Part shown: positions 9,206 through 18,269 of the stretch, piece by piece
Position numbering within the stretch: the stretch's first letter is position 1
Layout: the number at the start of each line of letters is the position of its first letter
DNA from: Phytophthora quininea
Lineage: Eukaryota > Oomycota > Peronosporomycetes > Peronosporales > Peronosporaceae
DNA: 64,000 nt
Assembly (NCBI GenBank): GCA_011947345.1
Contig: JAAVTG010000347.1
Location: 95,180 to 159,179, forward strand
Direction: 5' to 3'
Position numbers and translations under genes: made by a program
Notes under the pieces: generated by a model
Seen by the model: only the letters and a program-made list of their open reading frames with translations
Databases searched by the model: none
Told to the model about the DNA's origin: nothing

Positions 9206-11239
9206 ATGAAGTTAATTCTACCTTACCTGAAAGACCTACAGATGTCTGGGGTTCAAACCAGTTGCTGCAGGTTGTGGTGTTTGGACGGTGAAATCTCATG
9301 TTGGCGCAGATGGCATGCGAAAGTAGTGGCGGCAGCTCAATCCACAATGAAATACGCCACTGCATTGACAATCGAGACAGCAGTCCAGAATTCCAATCGA
9401 GTTGTGAACAGCTTCAAGACTATCGTCGATAGGACTGCGACCCGTTTCAAGACGGCCAGGACATTGATGATTCTCGGTCGACATGCAGCGTTGGCAACTA
9501 CGATACTCGCAGCAAGTTGGCTGGATGTGATCTCCTTACACATGCGGTCTCTCGTCATGTACTCCTCTAGCGACTGCGCAGGTACCCCCATCCGAGTCGA
9601 CCTGAATGTGGATGAGCAGTGCATTACCGGCCAAGGTCAATGCACCATGGTGGAAGTTGGCGGGGTTGTAGGGTATTATCTCTCGACGTGTATCGGTCAA
9701 GACCCACACGCCTACATGGCGAACATTTTCGCAGGCTTTGCGTACGTGGCGGCGGACATTTTTAAAGAGAGTAGGTGCCAGAATTTGGAGTTCATCGAGG
9801 GCTTCCTCGCCACAGGGACCTGTTCGGTTGGTGACAACTCGTCCGTCATTGCTAGACAGGACGAGAGCGGCGGGGTGACCATCAAGACGTTTGACGGCAC
9901 GAGTTGCGGCGGCGACGACGTCATTTGGATCAACGCAACGAGTGCGGACGTGGCCAACCACACCTGTCTGGACGAGAGCTATGTCGTGTACTCGAGCGCG
10001 ATTGCTGCGTCCAATTCAGGCGGCTCGAGTAGTGGCGGTTCTAAAGAAACAGTACTGTCAGAGGGAACCAGCAATTCCAGTAGCCTCAGTATCGGAGCCA
10101 TCGTCGGTATTACGATCGGAAGTCTCGTGCTGGTGTTGGTCGCTGCAACGGTGATTGTCTGGTGGTGTCTGTCCAAGAGGAAGAGACCGACTCTGGTTCA
10201 ATGTCCTTCCGAGCACGTTCGCCATTCTGTCGACCATGACAAGGACGAAATTACGGCTGGCTACTCAATGGTATCAGAGACCGACCGAGAAACAATGGCA
10301 CACGTTCATATCCCAGCAATGCCGCTGCGTGCCACTAGCATGTTGTTAGAAGACGAACTTATCGTTGCTGTGAGGATTCCGAGACGCAAAGTGTTGTTCC
10401 AAGAGCTCATCAGCCGCGATGGGTTCGCCGAAGTGTACAAGGGGACCTTCAACAACCAACTGATCAGCGTTAAACGGCTCAGTCTCGAGCGACAACAGGA
10501 CCCTGCGAGTGTCGAGGATTTCTGCGCCGAAGTCAAGATGATGGCGGAAATGGACCACCCTCGCATCGTCCAGTTCATTGGCGTGGCGTGGCAATCTCGC
10601 TCCGATCTGTGCGCAGTCTCCGAGTATTTGGATGGCGGCGACTTGAGGACTCTCCTGGACCAGTTGGCAGAATCGAGACATCCCGAAGGCTTCGACTACG
10701 ACAAGGTGAAGATCGCGCTTCACGTGGCCCACGCTTTGACCTACTTGCACTCGCTGACGCCGCCGGTGATGCATCGGAATTTGAGGTCGGCGAACATTGT
10801 GCTGAGCTCGGATTGGGACGCTAAACTGACGGACTTTGGTGTGTCTGGGAGGCAATTGGACTGTACGATGAATGCTGGTGTGGGCTCGGCGTTTTGGACG
10901 GCTCCGGAGGTGGTGTCTGGTCACCGCTACAGTGACAAGGCTGACGTGTATTCGTTTGGCGTTGTGCTGTCGGAGTTAGATGTTCATCTCCTGCCGTACT
11001 CGCTCGCCCAGGCCCGAGACAGCTCGTTGAGCAAAATGTCGGACACGATTATGCTGCAGCAGGTCGCCGCGGGCAAGCTACAAGTCGATTTCTCGTCGGG
11101 CGGGTCTGGATCGGTGAGAGAGCTCGGACTGGCATGCGTCTTGGTGGACCCGACCCAACGACCGACGTCGGCGGAATTGTTGTACAAACTCCACACCGTC
11201 CTCAACCGAGAGATGAAAACTAGGACTGTAGCAATGTGA
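9206..11239 (+). CDS. TKL-group receptor-like (pseudo)kinase, intact copy
   Basis: This single open frame encodes up to about 677 residues. In order: an N-terminal hydrophobic segment (ILGRHAALATTILAASWLDV); a Cys-containing ectodomain of about 200 residues; a Gly/Ser-rich stretch; a membrane helix (IGSLVLVLVAATVIVWWCL) followed by KRKR, giving a cytosolic kinase; and a TKL kinase domain (about 10,388-11,206). The ATP lysine (ISVKRL), DFG and FWTAPEV are present. The catalytic loop reads MHRNLRSANIVL, with Asn in place of the HRD aspartate, and the glycine loop is degenerate (SRDGFAEVYKG). The protein is therefore predicted to be a weak or inactive kinase acting in signalling at the plasma membrane. 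The start is uncertain: in-frame ATGs lie at 9206, 9242 and 9347. The upstream ATG at 9122 lies inside copy 1's kinase sequence. Confidence 0.88.
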   Translation: MKLILPYLKDLQMSGVQTSCCRLWCLDGEISCWRRWHAKVVAAAQSTMKYATALTIETAVQNSNRVVNSFKTIVDRTATRFKTARTLMILGRHAALATTILAASWLDVISLHMRSLVMYSSSDCAGTPIRVDLNVDEQCITGQGQCTMVEVGGVVGYYLSTCIGQDPHAYMANIFAGFAYVAADIFKESRCQNLEFIEGFLATGTCSVGDNSSVIARQDESGGVTIKTFDGTSCGGDDVIWINATSADVANHTCLDESYVVYSSAIAASNSGGSSSGGSKETVLSEGTSNSSSLSIGAIVGITIGSLVLVLVAATVIVWWCLSKRKRPTLVQCPSEHVRHSVDHDKDEITAGYSMVSETDRETMAHVHIPAMPLRATSMLLEDELIVAVRIPRRKVLFQELISRDGFAEVYKGTFNNQLISVKRLSLERQQDPASVEDFCAEVKMMAEMDHPRIVQFIGVAWQSRSDLCAVSEYLDGGDLRTLLDQLAESRHPEGFDYDKVKIALHVAHALTYLHSLTPPVMHRNLRSANIVLSSDWDAKLTDFGVSGRQLDCTMNAGVGSAFWTAPEVVSGHRYSDKADVYSFGVVLSELDVHLLPYSLAQARDSSLSKMSDTIMLQQVAAGKLQVDFSSGGSGSVRELGLACVLVDPTQRPTSAELLYKLHTVLNREMKTRTVAM

Positions 11240-11358
11240 GATTCCATTCATCAATGTCAATATATGTTCATTAGGCTTCGAGCCATTTTCAAACGCTCAC
11301 TTGGAATGCAACACGCAACAAACACACCAGTCTTAAGACCTTGTAGCCTGGAAGATCT

Positions 11359-12546
11359 TTATGCAGCTGATACTGCACCAGTCAGCAAATTGTTCCTGAT
11401 GTTGACGACGAGGGCAGCTCCACGACTCGCAAATTGAGACACCAGCTCCTGCATCTGGACGTGGCCTCGTTCACCGATGAAATTCTGGGACAAATCCACA
11501 AATGCGAGGCGGGAGCTTCCAGGCAGAGCGAGCGCGTCGTACAGACTCGAGACAGCATCGTCCGAGATGCAGTTGCCGACTAACGACAGTGACTGCAGCC
11601 GTGGAAATCGGCTGGATGACCCCACCAGCACCTCCGCCACTTGTTTAGTGATGTGGTCCTTGAGCCCCATCGAGTAGCAAAAGTTGAGCGAAAATGTCGA
11701 CAACTTCGGCAGCTCTGCGTTGCCTAAAGCTAGAAGAACACTGCGAACGAGCACGTTTCGAGAGATCAAGGCTTTCTCGTCCTGGAAGTTGAACTGCTCA
11801 GCTTGTGAGCATCCTGTCAGCGAGAAGCTCTTGAGATTGACGAAGCGCTTGAAGAAGAATGCGCGGTGAGCCGGGGACAACTTCAGCATCGCCGCCGTAG
11901 ACACATCGATGGAGGTGACGAAGTTCGGGAGCTGGGTGACAGCTTGGGAGCAAGTGGCAGCGCAGTGAAGCACATCTGGAGCACTCAGGAACGAACAGAC
12001 ATGCTGAAGTAGATCGCTGTTGCCGTTGAAGAACAGTGGGCTGGAGCTCTGAGCTGCCACGAGACGAACACGCTTTCCGACGGGCGTGTCGTCTTCAATG
12101 GCACAGAATTTGCGCTTGCGGGTCGCAACCTCTTGGAGGATGAATTGCGCCTGCTCCTCTACAAACGCAGCATCTTCTACCGCTGCGAGGTTGTTTAGAT
12201 GGAGCTTCACAACGAGCGAGTGCAGACGACGACTGAGAGTCTGCGGGTTGCGGTACTCCCACGCAGAGTAAGCCTGGCTGTAGAGCGCTAGCTCTGCTCG
12301 ACGGCCGATGTACGAGATCTTGGCATCCACGCGGCCGTACTTGGACTTAAGTAGCACCAGTCTGCAGTGGCAAAGCTAAGTCAGTGTCAAGATCGAATTT
12401 CAGTCCTATCCATTGCTGTCGTACATGTGCAGCAGGACGGAGCGACGTGCCGACAGGTCGATGGAAGCGTGCCAGTCTTGCTTGGTGATTGGCGTGACGG
12501 TGGGCCATCTTGGGGCGGTGGGGGGCTGGCGGCTTGGGTACTCATG
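11359..12546 (-). CDS. KIX-like domain plus leucine-rich-repeat protein
   Basis: Exon 2 (12361-11359) is open. A 63-bp intron (12424-12362; GTAC donor, CTGCAG acceptor) joins it to exon 1, giving DWHASIDLSARRSVLLHI continuing into LVLLKSKYGRVDAK and then RAELALYSQAYSAWEYRN. This helical, Trp-starting module resembles the KIX domain of transcriptional coactivators. It is followed by a KRKF basic patch, an F-box-like helix pair (LLQHVCSFLSAPDVLHCAATC) and leucine-rich repeats (LQSLSLVGNCISDDAVSSLY). A nuclear adaptor or regulator is a reasonable inference. The best start is ATG 12546 (MSTQAASPPPP), which needs a one-base frame change in the C-rich run at about 12,510-12,530 to reach the KIX frame. 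Confidence 0.7.
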
Positions 12547-12938
12547 GTCGAGTGGGGGATAGCTGGGGTAAATACTAGCGCACGACGGCGCAGTAAGTAG
12601 GGGGACTCCGACGGAGTAAATTGAAGAATGCGCCTTTGATGGGCGTGAGTCATGGCTCGCAGCGACGCAGTGTTGACCAACGGGAGCTTGGCAAGGTGTC
12701 GTGCTCTCCCAACAGCAGGCGAGCCGCCCAGAATCAACGGAAAAGAGCAGCGCCAGCGGGTGCAACATTGCCATCGGATCCCTCGCGGCTTTGGTCCGAC
12801 ACACGTCACACATTGCGCCTGACGTACTGTCGAAAACCAGCTGGACAGGTGCACAAAGTGGCACATGATTTCCAGCAATTACTCACCACAAAACTGAGTG
12901 CCACTCTCATCGTCGTAAGCAATCCGCCACAAAAGACG
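12547..12938. other. Divergent intergenic region between KIX/LRR gene and cereblon
   Basis: These 392 bp separate two divergently transcribed genes and presumably hold both promoters. I see no coding sequence, repeat or clear initiator here. Confidence 0.5.
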
Positions 12939-14288
12939 ATGAACAGCTCCGAGGCGCACGCGTATCTGGGCGTGCTGGAGGCTGTGGAGAACCCCGCGCT
13001 GTCCTTCTTCCCCGAGCGGACAGCGCTGACCCTGCCGCTCATTTACCTGCCGGATATTGTGCGTTTACGTAGCCGTAGCCCAAATGTAATACATGCCAAC
13101 TAAAATATCCTTATATCGATTTGTATTTCCTGCAGGTGCTGTTCCCGGGGACGATCTGCCGCTGCGAATGCTGTCGAGCTCCTTACACGGAGATATCCGA
13201 GAGATGTTGGCCAGTGAGGGATCGTTATTAGCAGTATTGGCGCCACACCAGACAGGAAACGAGTTCGGAACGACCGTCCGAGTGGAGCGGCTCAGTGTGG
13301 AAGATCACGGCGTCGTCCTGACTGGAGCTGCTCGGCAGAGGTTCATACTAAAGAGAAGAGTGAGGTCGCAGCCTGGTGTCCAAGGTCTGTGGGGTGTAGT
13401 GGAGATACTGCCACTAGCCCGAGCTCCTCGGATCCCCCTCGACTCGTTGAGTTGGTGTCGAGAAGGGGAGAAGAAGAGCAGGAAAAGGAGCTTACGGAGA
13501 CTGCAAGGACGGCAGTATCCAGCCTATTGGGGGCGCAGTGTATACGCGCTGTACGACGCTAAAGTGCTGGTGAGGAAGATCCAGAACATGCTGCTGTCGA
13601 ATATTCACGGGAGTGGTTCCGCCATCCCAGGACGGCGAGGGGGCAAGAAGATGGCGACGATAAGGCGGCGCTGGTCCACTACTTGGCGCTGCCCAGCGAC
13701 CGACAAGATCCAAATCTGTTTGCATACTGGGTCGCAGGGAACTTGCCGATTGATACGTCTCAACGGCTGGAGTTATTGCGAATGGATTCGACGGTGCGGC
13801 TGCTGCGTCGTGAGATCGAACTACTGCAGCAGGTTGAGGAAGACATCTTTTGCTCCATGTGCGGCTCGTTTCTCGCCAACACGCGCGAGATCTTCACTAT
13901 GACGGCACGGGGCGCTGCTGGTGGCACGTTCGTAAACCCCGGAGGACACGTCTTTCAGGTCCTTACGTTGCGAGATGTGAATCAAGAACGCGTTTTCGTG
14001 GACTTGATGCGGAGCACAGAGGACACCTGGTTTGCCGGGTACGCGTGGAGTATTGCGCACTGCAACACTTGCTACTCGCACCTCGGCTGGCGGTTCGACC
14101 GTGTAGACTCGACGCTCCAACCTGCCACGTTCTTCGGCTTCAGACGATCATCACTCACGCGTTCTCGAGCGCAGATGCATCGACGGGCCCGTTTCGACAG
14201 CGACGACAACGACATGGCGTCTTTGGGCTCCGATGACAACTCGGATACTCCCATTGAAGAGATGCCTCTACTGCTATCGGCAGACTGA
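12939..14288 (+). CDS. Cereblon-like CUL4-DDB1 E3 substrate receptor
   Basis: Exon 1 (12939-13058) begins MNSSEAHAYLGVLEAV and ends LPLIYLPDI. A 77-bp intron (13059-13135, TTTCCTGCAG acceptor) leads to VLFPG, the start of a Lon N-terminal-like domain that ends near VYALYDAKVLVRKI. The rest is a CULT domain: CSMCGSF, then DTWFAGYAWSIAHCNTC, then SHLGWRF. This supplies the two zinc-binding CxxC pairs and the three tryptophans that in animal cereblon form the thalidomide/degron pocket. A Ser/Asp-rich tail (DSDDNDMASLGSDDNSD) ends the protein. In the family it recruits substrates to CRL4 ubiquitin ligases. The frame changes at about 13,150 (GGGG run) and near 13,600, and possibly near 13,430-13,510. 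A dead gene is possible, but sequencing indels are likelier given the intact CULT domain. Confidence 0.8.
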
Positions 14289-14413
14289 GGAGAGCACGTT
14301 TGGTGATGAGACTGCCGGTGTGATGTTTTTGTATTGTTTTTATTGTATGTGCAAGGACGACCATCTACAAGATCACCATGGCATGGAGCTTTCCGTCGTC
14401 AGCTCGTGGTCGC

Positions 14414-15088
14414 TCAGTTGTCGGACACGATCCACGAGTCCACAGAGCGCTCGTAGTTGGAGATCTCCTCGGGCTTGAACCACATGGTGATCTCGTGCTT
14501 GGCCGAGTCGGGCCCGTCCGAGCCGTGAACGAGGTTGCGGCCCGTGGAGATGCAGTTGTCTCCACGCAGCGTGCCAGGCGCGGCCTGGTTGGGGTTGGTG
14601 GCGCCCAAGATCTTGCGGCCCGTGAGGATCACGTCCGTGCCCTCCCACACCATGCAGACGATGGGGCCCGACGTGAAGTACTTGACGAGGCCCGGGAAGA
14701 ACGGGCGCTCGCTCAGGTCGGCGTAGTGGGCCTTGGCGCGGGCCTCGGTGGCCGTCATGAGCTTCATGCCCACGAGCTTGTAGCCCTTCTTCTCGAAGCG
14801 GCCGATGACCTCGCTGATCAGACCACGCTCCACGCCGTCGGGCTTGATGGCGATGAACGTGCGCTCCTTGGAGGTGCCGGGCACGCCGGCCAGCGGCGCG
14901 GCGGGGATCGGCTTGCTCTGGGCCGCGGGGGCCGACGCCAGCGCCAGCGCCGTCACGCCAGCAGCCACCGCAACAGCAGCAGGAGTCTTGAAGGACGAGG
15001 CGGAGGCGGAGCGAGCCTGCGTGGCGATGGAGCGCACGGAGGAGCTCTTGGCGGCGGCGGCGACACGGCGGGACACGCGGGCGAACAT
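14414..15088 (-). CDS. Nucleoside diphosphate kinase, mitochondrial type
   Basis: This intact frame of 224 residues starts at ATG 15088. The first about 30 residues ([17 protein letters not shown]...) are basic, Ser/Ala-rich and lack acids, as in a mitochondrial presequence. An Ala-rich hydrophobic stretch follows. The NDPK domain begins [17 protein letters not shown] and contains [45 protein letters not shown] and RNLVHGSDG, whose His is the phosphohistidine of the ping-pong reaction moving phosphate from ATP to other NDPs. All catalytic residues are present. A promoter initiator lies 29-42 bp upstream. Confidence 0.95.
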   Translation of the reverse strand: MFARVSRRVAAAAKSSSVRSIATQARSASASSFKTPAAVAVAAGVTALALASAPAAQSKPIPAAPLAGVPGTSKERTFIAIKPDGVERGLISEVIGRFEKKGYKLVGMKLMTATEARAKAHYADLSERPFFPGLVKYFTSGPIVCMVWEGTDVILTGRKILGATNPNQAAPGTLRGDNCISTGRNLVHGSDGPDSAKHEITMWFKPEEISNYERSVDSWIVSDN

Positions 15089-15116
15089 CTTGGCGGAGAT
15101 TTGTGCGGTTGGGAGC

Positions 15117-15130
15117 AAAAGCTGAAGTGA
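15117..15130 (-). promoter_or_regulatory. Oomycete initiator (Inr) of the NDP kinase gene
   Basis: On the minus strand this reads TCACTTCAGCTTTT, a full match to the oomycete initiator consensus TCAYTTYNNNWTTY. It places the transcription start about 30-40 bp upstream of the chosen ATG (15088), which also supports that start over a longer reading. Confidence 0.7.
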
Positions 15131-15376
15131 CGTCGAAAGATCGGCGAGACCGTCGGATTGTGGGCAAGGAGTTAAATCGCGCTCACTTGCGTTTACTATG
15201 AGAAGGCGCCGTCATTTGGAAACATGCGGACTGTTTATTTGTATTTTGAAACAGATGGCGATGAATTCGTGGTAAGTTTTAGGCAAGGTTTTAATCTTTA
15301 CTAGACATTTGTATACGTTACTCGAACTTTGTATGCCGCTCGTTTGGATCGGCTGGTCATTATCGAGTTGGTGAAG

Positions 15377-15751
15377 ATGAGCAAGGACGAGAGCGAGCAG
15401 CGCAAGGAGGAGGCCGAGGAGCACTCGGACGAGGAGGAGGCGCCGCAGGAGACGGTCAAGAGCAAGAAGGACGAGAGCAGCGCCATGCAGAAGCTCACGG
15501 ACGAGGTGGAGGAGAAGCAGATGGACGGCAACAAGATGCGCGAGGCCTTCCAGAAGCTGCTCAAGCAGGCCGAGGCCGACAAGGAGGCCGAGCGCCAGCT
15601 GGAGAAAAAGCTGGCGGCCGTCAAGGTCAGCAAGGACGACGTGGCGCTCGTGGCGCAGGAGATGGAGCTCACCCCGCAGCAGGCGGACCGCAAGCTGCGC
15701 GAAGCCGACGGAGACGTCGAGAAGTGCCTCAAGACCCTCATTGCGGCCTGA
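15377..15751 (+). CDS. HYPK-like NatA auxiliary subunit (UBA domain)
   Basis: This intact frame of 124 residues starts MSKDESEQRK. It has an acidic N-terminal part, a long charged helix (KMREAFQKLLKQAEADKEAE), and a C-terminal UBA-like domain (VSKDDVALVAQEMELTPQQA, then LREADGDVEKCLKTLIAA). This is the layout of HYPK, which binds the ribosome-associated NatA N-terminal acetyltransferase and tunes its activity. The C-terminal three-helix domain is also like that of the nascent-polypeptide-associated complex alpha subunit, but the NAC core is absent. It is divergent from the NDP kinase gene, with 288 bp between the two ATGs. Confidence 0.75.
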   Translation: MSKDESEQRKEEAEEHSDEEEAPQETVKSKKDESSAMQKLTDEVEEKQMDGNKMREAFQKLLKQAEADKEAERQLEKKLAAVKVSKDDVALVAQEMELTPQQADRKLREADGDVEKCLKTLIAA

Positions 15752-16008
15752 ATTTGACCCCTTTTAGTGGGTTAAGATGGACCGGGTGAGTCTTCCTTAT
15801 TGTGAAGATGTCAATAGACTGTGACTCTTTTTTTTAAGCTGGCGGGGCTGGACTTTAGGAAGTTGCTGTTCTTGTATTGGAGTGATGCTTGTGTGCGTGT
15901 TTATGGAATGTTTGCCTTATTGTACTTACACGCGTGTGGATTGATTTTGCTAACTTGTGTGTTGCGACCGGTGCTACATCCATGAACATTTCGACGGTGA
16001 ACACTCTC

Positions 16009-17945
16009 CTATTTATTCGAGAAGCTGGCTGGGCCGCTCGAGAGTTTCCGTCGTGCGTGGGATTTCTGGATGGTGCTCATCATGCGCTCAAGTTGCATGT
16101 GCTTCATGTCGACGTGACCGGGGCGCAGCACTTGGAGCGAGTCGCGGAAGTGGTGACATGCAGCTACTAACCGCGAGCCTTTCCGGTTGGTGTGAGGGTC
16201 TAGCGCATCGACAATGTTCTGGAAGTGGGGACTCTTCTTGAAGCGGGGAAAACTGTCTTTGACCATCAGCCGCATGATCTCTTCGAAAGCCTCGTCGAAG
16301 AATGTGGCCTCTACTGCCTCAGTTGGCGCCATGCTGTCCATGCTCTCAAGGATACCATCGCGTATTCCTGACGGGAGGTTGACTTCTTTTGGCGAATCGG
16401 GCTGGATGTATCGCTCCCGGATTTGCTTCGACATCTCCCGTCGCGCTTCGCTATCGTTTACGACTCGGAACTTCTCCACGTCCAAGAAAAAGAGGAAGTT
16501 TTCATCGCTGTGCTCGGCTTCAAGGAATGCCTGGAAGCGTTGCGTCAAGACACCATGGCGCAGAACGCTGGCAAAGTCGCATCGTTCACCGAACCAAGCA
16601 ATATTCGCCGCTGCTCCGGCTGAAGGGAACTCGTAGAATAGTTCCTGGATTTGGGAGAATGGACACGTCAGCAACACTGCCGCTGAACGCGCGACTACTC
16701 TTCCCCGGATCATGTTCATCCGCTCGAACGTGAATGGCCCCACGTAGCACCCGGGTGTTAGAAATACCGTGTTATCGGCGTGAGTGTGGCCATACCTGCT
16801 GACTTTCCTGTTGCTGGACGCGATCTCGAGCGCGCCATAAACCAAGAACACGAACCTCGGGTCGATTGTGTCGCGCTCATCAAGCTGACGTGTTACAACA
16901 TCGCCCTTGTGGACCTGGTCCTCGATTTCAAGTTCGTGGCTGAAGCGTATCATTCGCTCGCTAGGGATTGACTCGAAGAACGGTAGAACACCGCTCATTA
17001 TTGCCTTCAGCAGAAGTCGCTCTTTCAAAAGCTTGTTGACGCTCACCTTCACATCAGGACATTGATCCAGAAGAGTATGGAAGGCCTTTTTTCGATACTC
17101 ATCAACATGCAGCTCTCCGATGCCTTTACGGTGGCTGCCCGCGGGATATTGATGAGTAGCGACATTTCGCCGAAGAACGATCCTGCCTCGAGTTTTGCGA
17201 GAGGTCCAGTTGCCCGAGAACTTGTCACTTCGACGGAGCCTGCCAACGTGACGAACATTTGTGTGTTGATACCTTCGTCTTCCCTGAAAATGACGCTGTT
17301 GCTCGGGTATACGCGGATACTCGACATCTCAGTGAGCATGGCAAGTTTATCCTGGGGCAAGTTCGCGAAGAACGGAATGGTTGCAAGAATTTCGATAAAG
17401 TCTGCGTTCGTGAGCGCATTCAGAGACGAGTCTTTCTTTCCGTTGGTACCCTCCGAAAGAGATTGCGGTGATAGCAGTAGATAACGAGATTGGGTCTGGA
17501 CTTCTATGCGGCTACATAGGACAGACTGGAGCAAGACTTCATCACCCGTGCCTTCAGTCACGTATCGACACACAATCTCCTTCTCGGATTTCCAGAACAA
17601 GAATACCTCGGACGTCAGCAGCACTTCATCCTCAATCGGGCTATCATCATGGTGCGGAACAAGCGGTCTTGATCGTCCTTGGGGCATGAACGCTCGAAGG
17701 CTGAGGAGATTCTTGCCGCTTGCATCGTAGAGACTAACGCGCCCGTCGAAGATAACAGCAAGCTGACCGGATTGAGCTGGAATCGAAGACCGGTGACTGC
17801 TGTCTCCGTCCATTTTCCGGACTTGTGCGTGGCGATACATTGTCTGCACATTGTCGGCACCGATGAGCTGGAGGAACAGGCTGCCTTCGAAAACGCGTCG
17901 TACATCGGCGAAGTTGCTGCTTTGGGTACCGCATACACTGCCCAT
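16009..17945 (-). CDS. Cyclic-nucleotide-binding plus RGS-domain protein, probably lipid-anchored
   Basis: The start at ATG 17945 gives MGSVCGTQ, a good N-myristoylation site with a neighbouring Cys for palmitoylation. Domains in order: a diverged first region with a beta-roll pattern (GQLAVIFDGRVSLYD); a cyclic-nucleotide-binding domain (IPFFANLPQDKLAML ... VIFREDEG ... GSFFGEMSLLINIPRAATVKA, with a phosphate-binding-cassette-like FGEMSLL and RAA); a third partial beta-roll region after 17,052; then an RGS domain (VLTQRFQAFLEAEHSDENFLFF to SPHFQNIVDAL). RGS domains speed GTP hydrolysis by G-alpha. The combination suggests cAMP- or cGMP-tuned G-protein signalling at the membrane. The frame changes in the run of six A's at 17087-17092: one extra A would give EKKAFHTLLDQCPDVKV and join both parts. 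Confidence 0.82.
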
Positions 17946-18269
17946 GCTGCTGTCCCACTGCACCACATCCACGGGCAAGTTGGTGGAGGAGTGTGGAAAA
18001 CTTTACCAGCACATATAGAGAGTGGACACCTATTTTCAACCAAAACGCGTGCTGCAATTACATCAGCTGACAAACAACCTGGGATTGTGCAGATATCGGA
18101 TCCATTTAGGATTGAAGCGATAGATACGACGAGCAGAATCATTGATTCATTCGAGTCGTTCGACGAATGGCTTTGGATAATCGTGGGAATATTGATGCTG
18201 GTGCGCTCAGGGCATGTCGGCTCGATTTGAAACATATTTTCTGGAGACATGGTCCAAGCCTATTCCTGG
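17946..18269. other. Divergent intergenic region, RGS gene / channel copy A
   Basis: About 320 bp lie between two divergent genes. No coding sequence is evident. Homology with the 5' end of channel copy B begins only at about 18,256 (GCCTATTCCTGGTGAAA), so the duplication boundary lies here. Confidence 0.4.

Noticed and set aside
9245..9260. GGTTCAAACC, like a tRNA B-box
   Set aside because: No A-box, acceptor stem or cloverleaf can be drawn around it, and it lies in kinase coding sequence.
14378..15130. 250-residue plus-strand open frame
   Set aside because: It is the antisense shadow of the NDP kinase gene: GC-rich codon bias opens the opposite frame.
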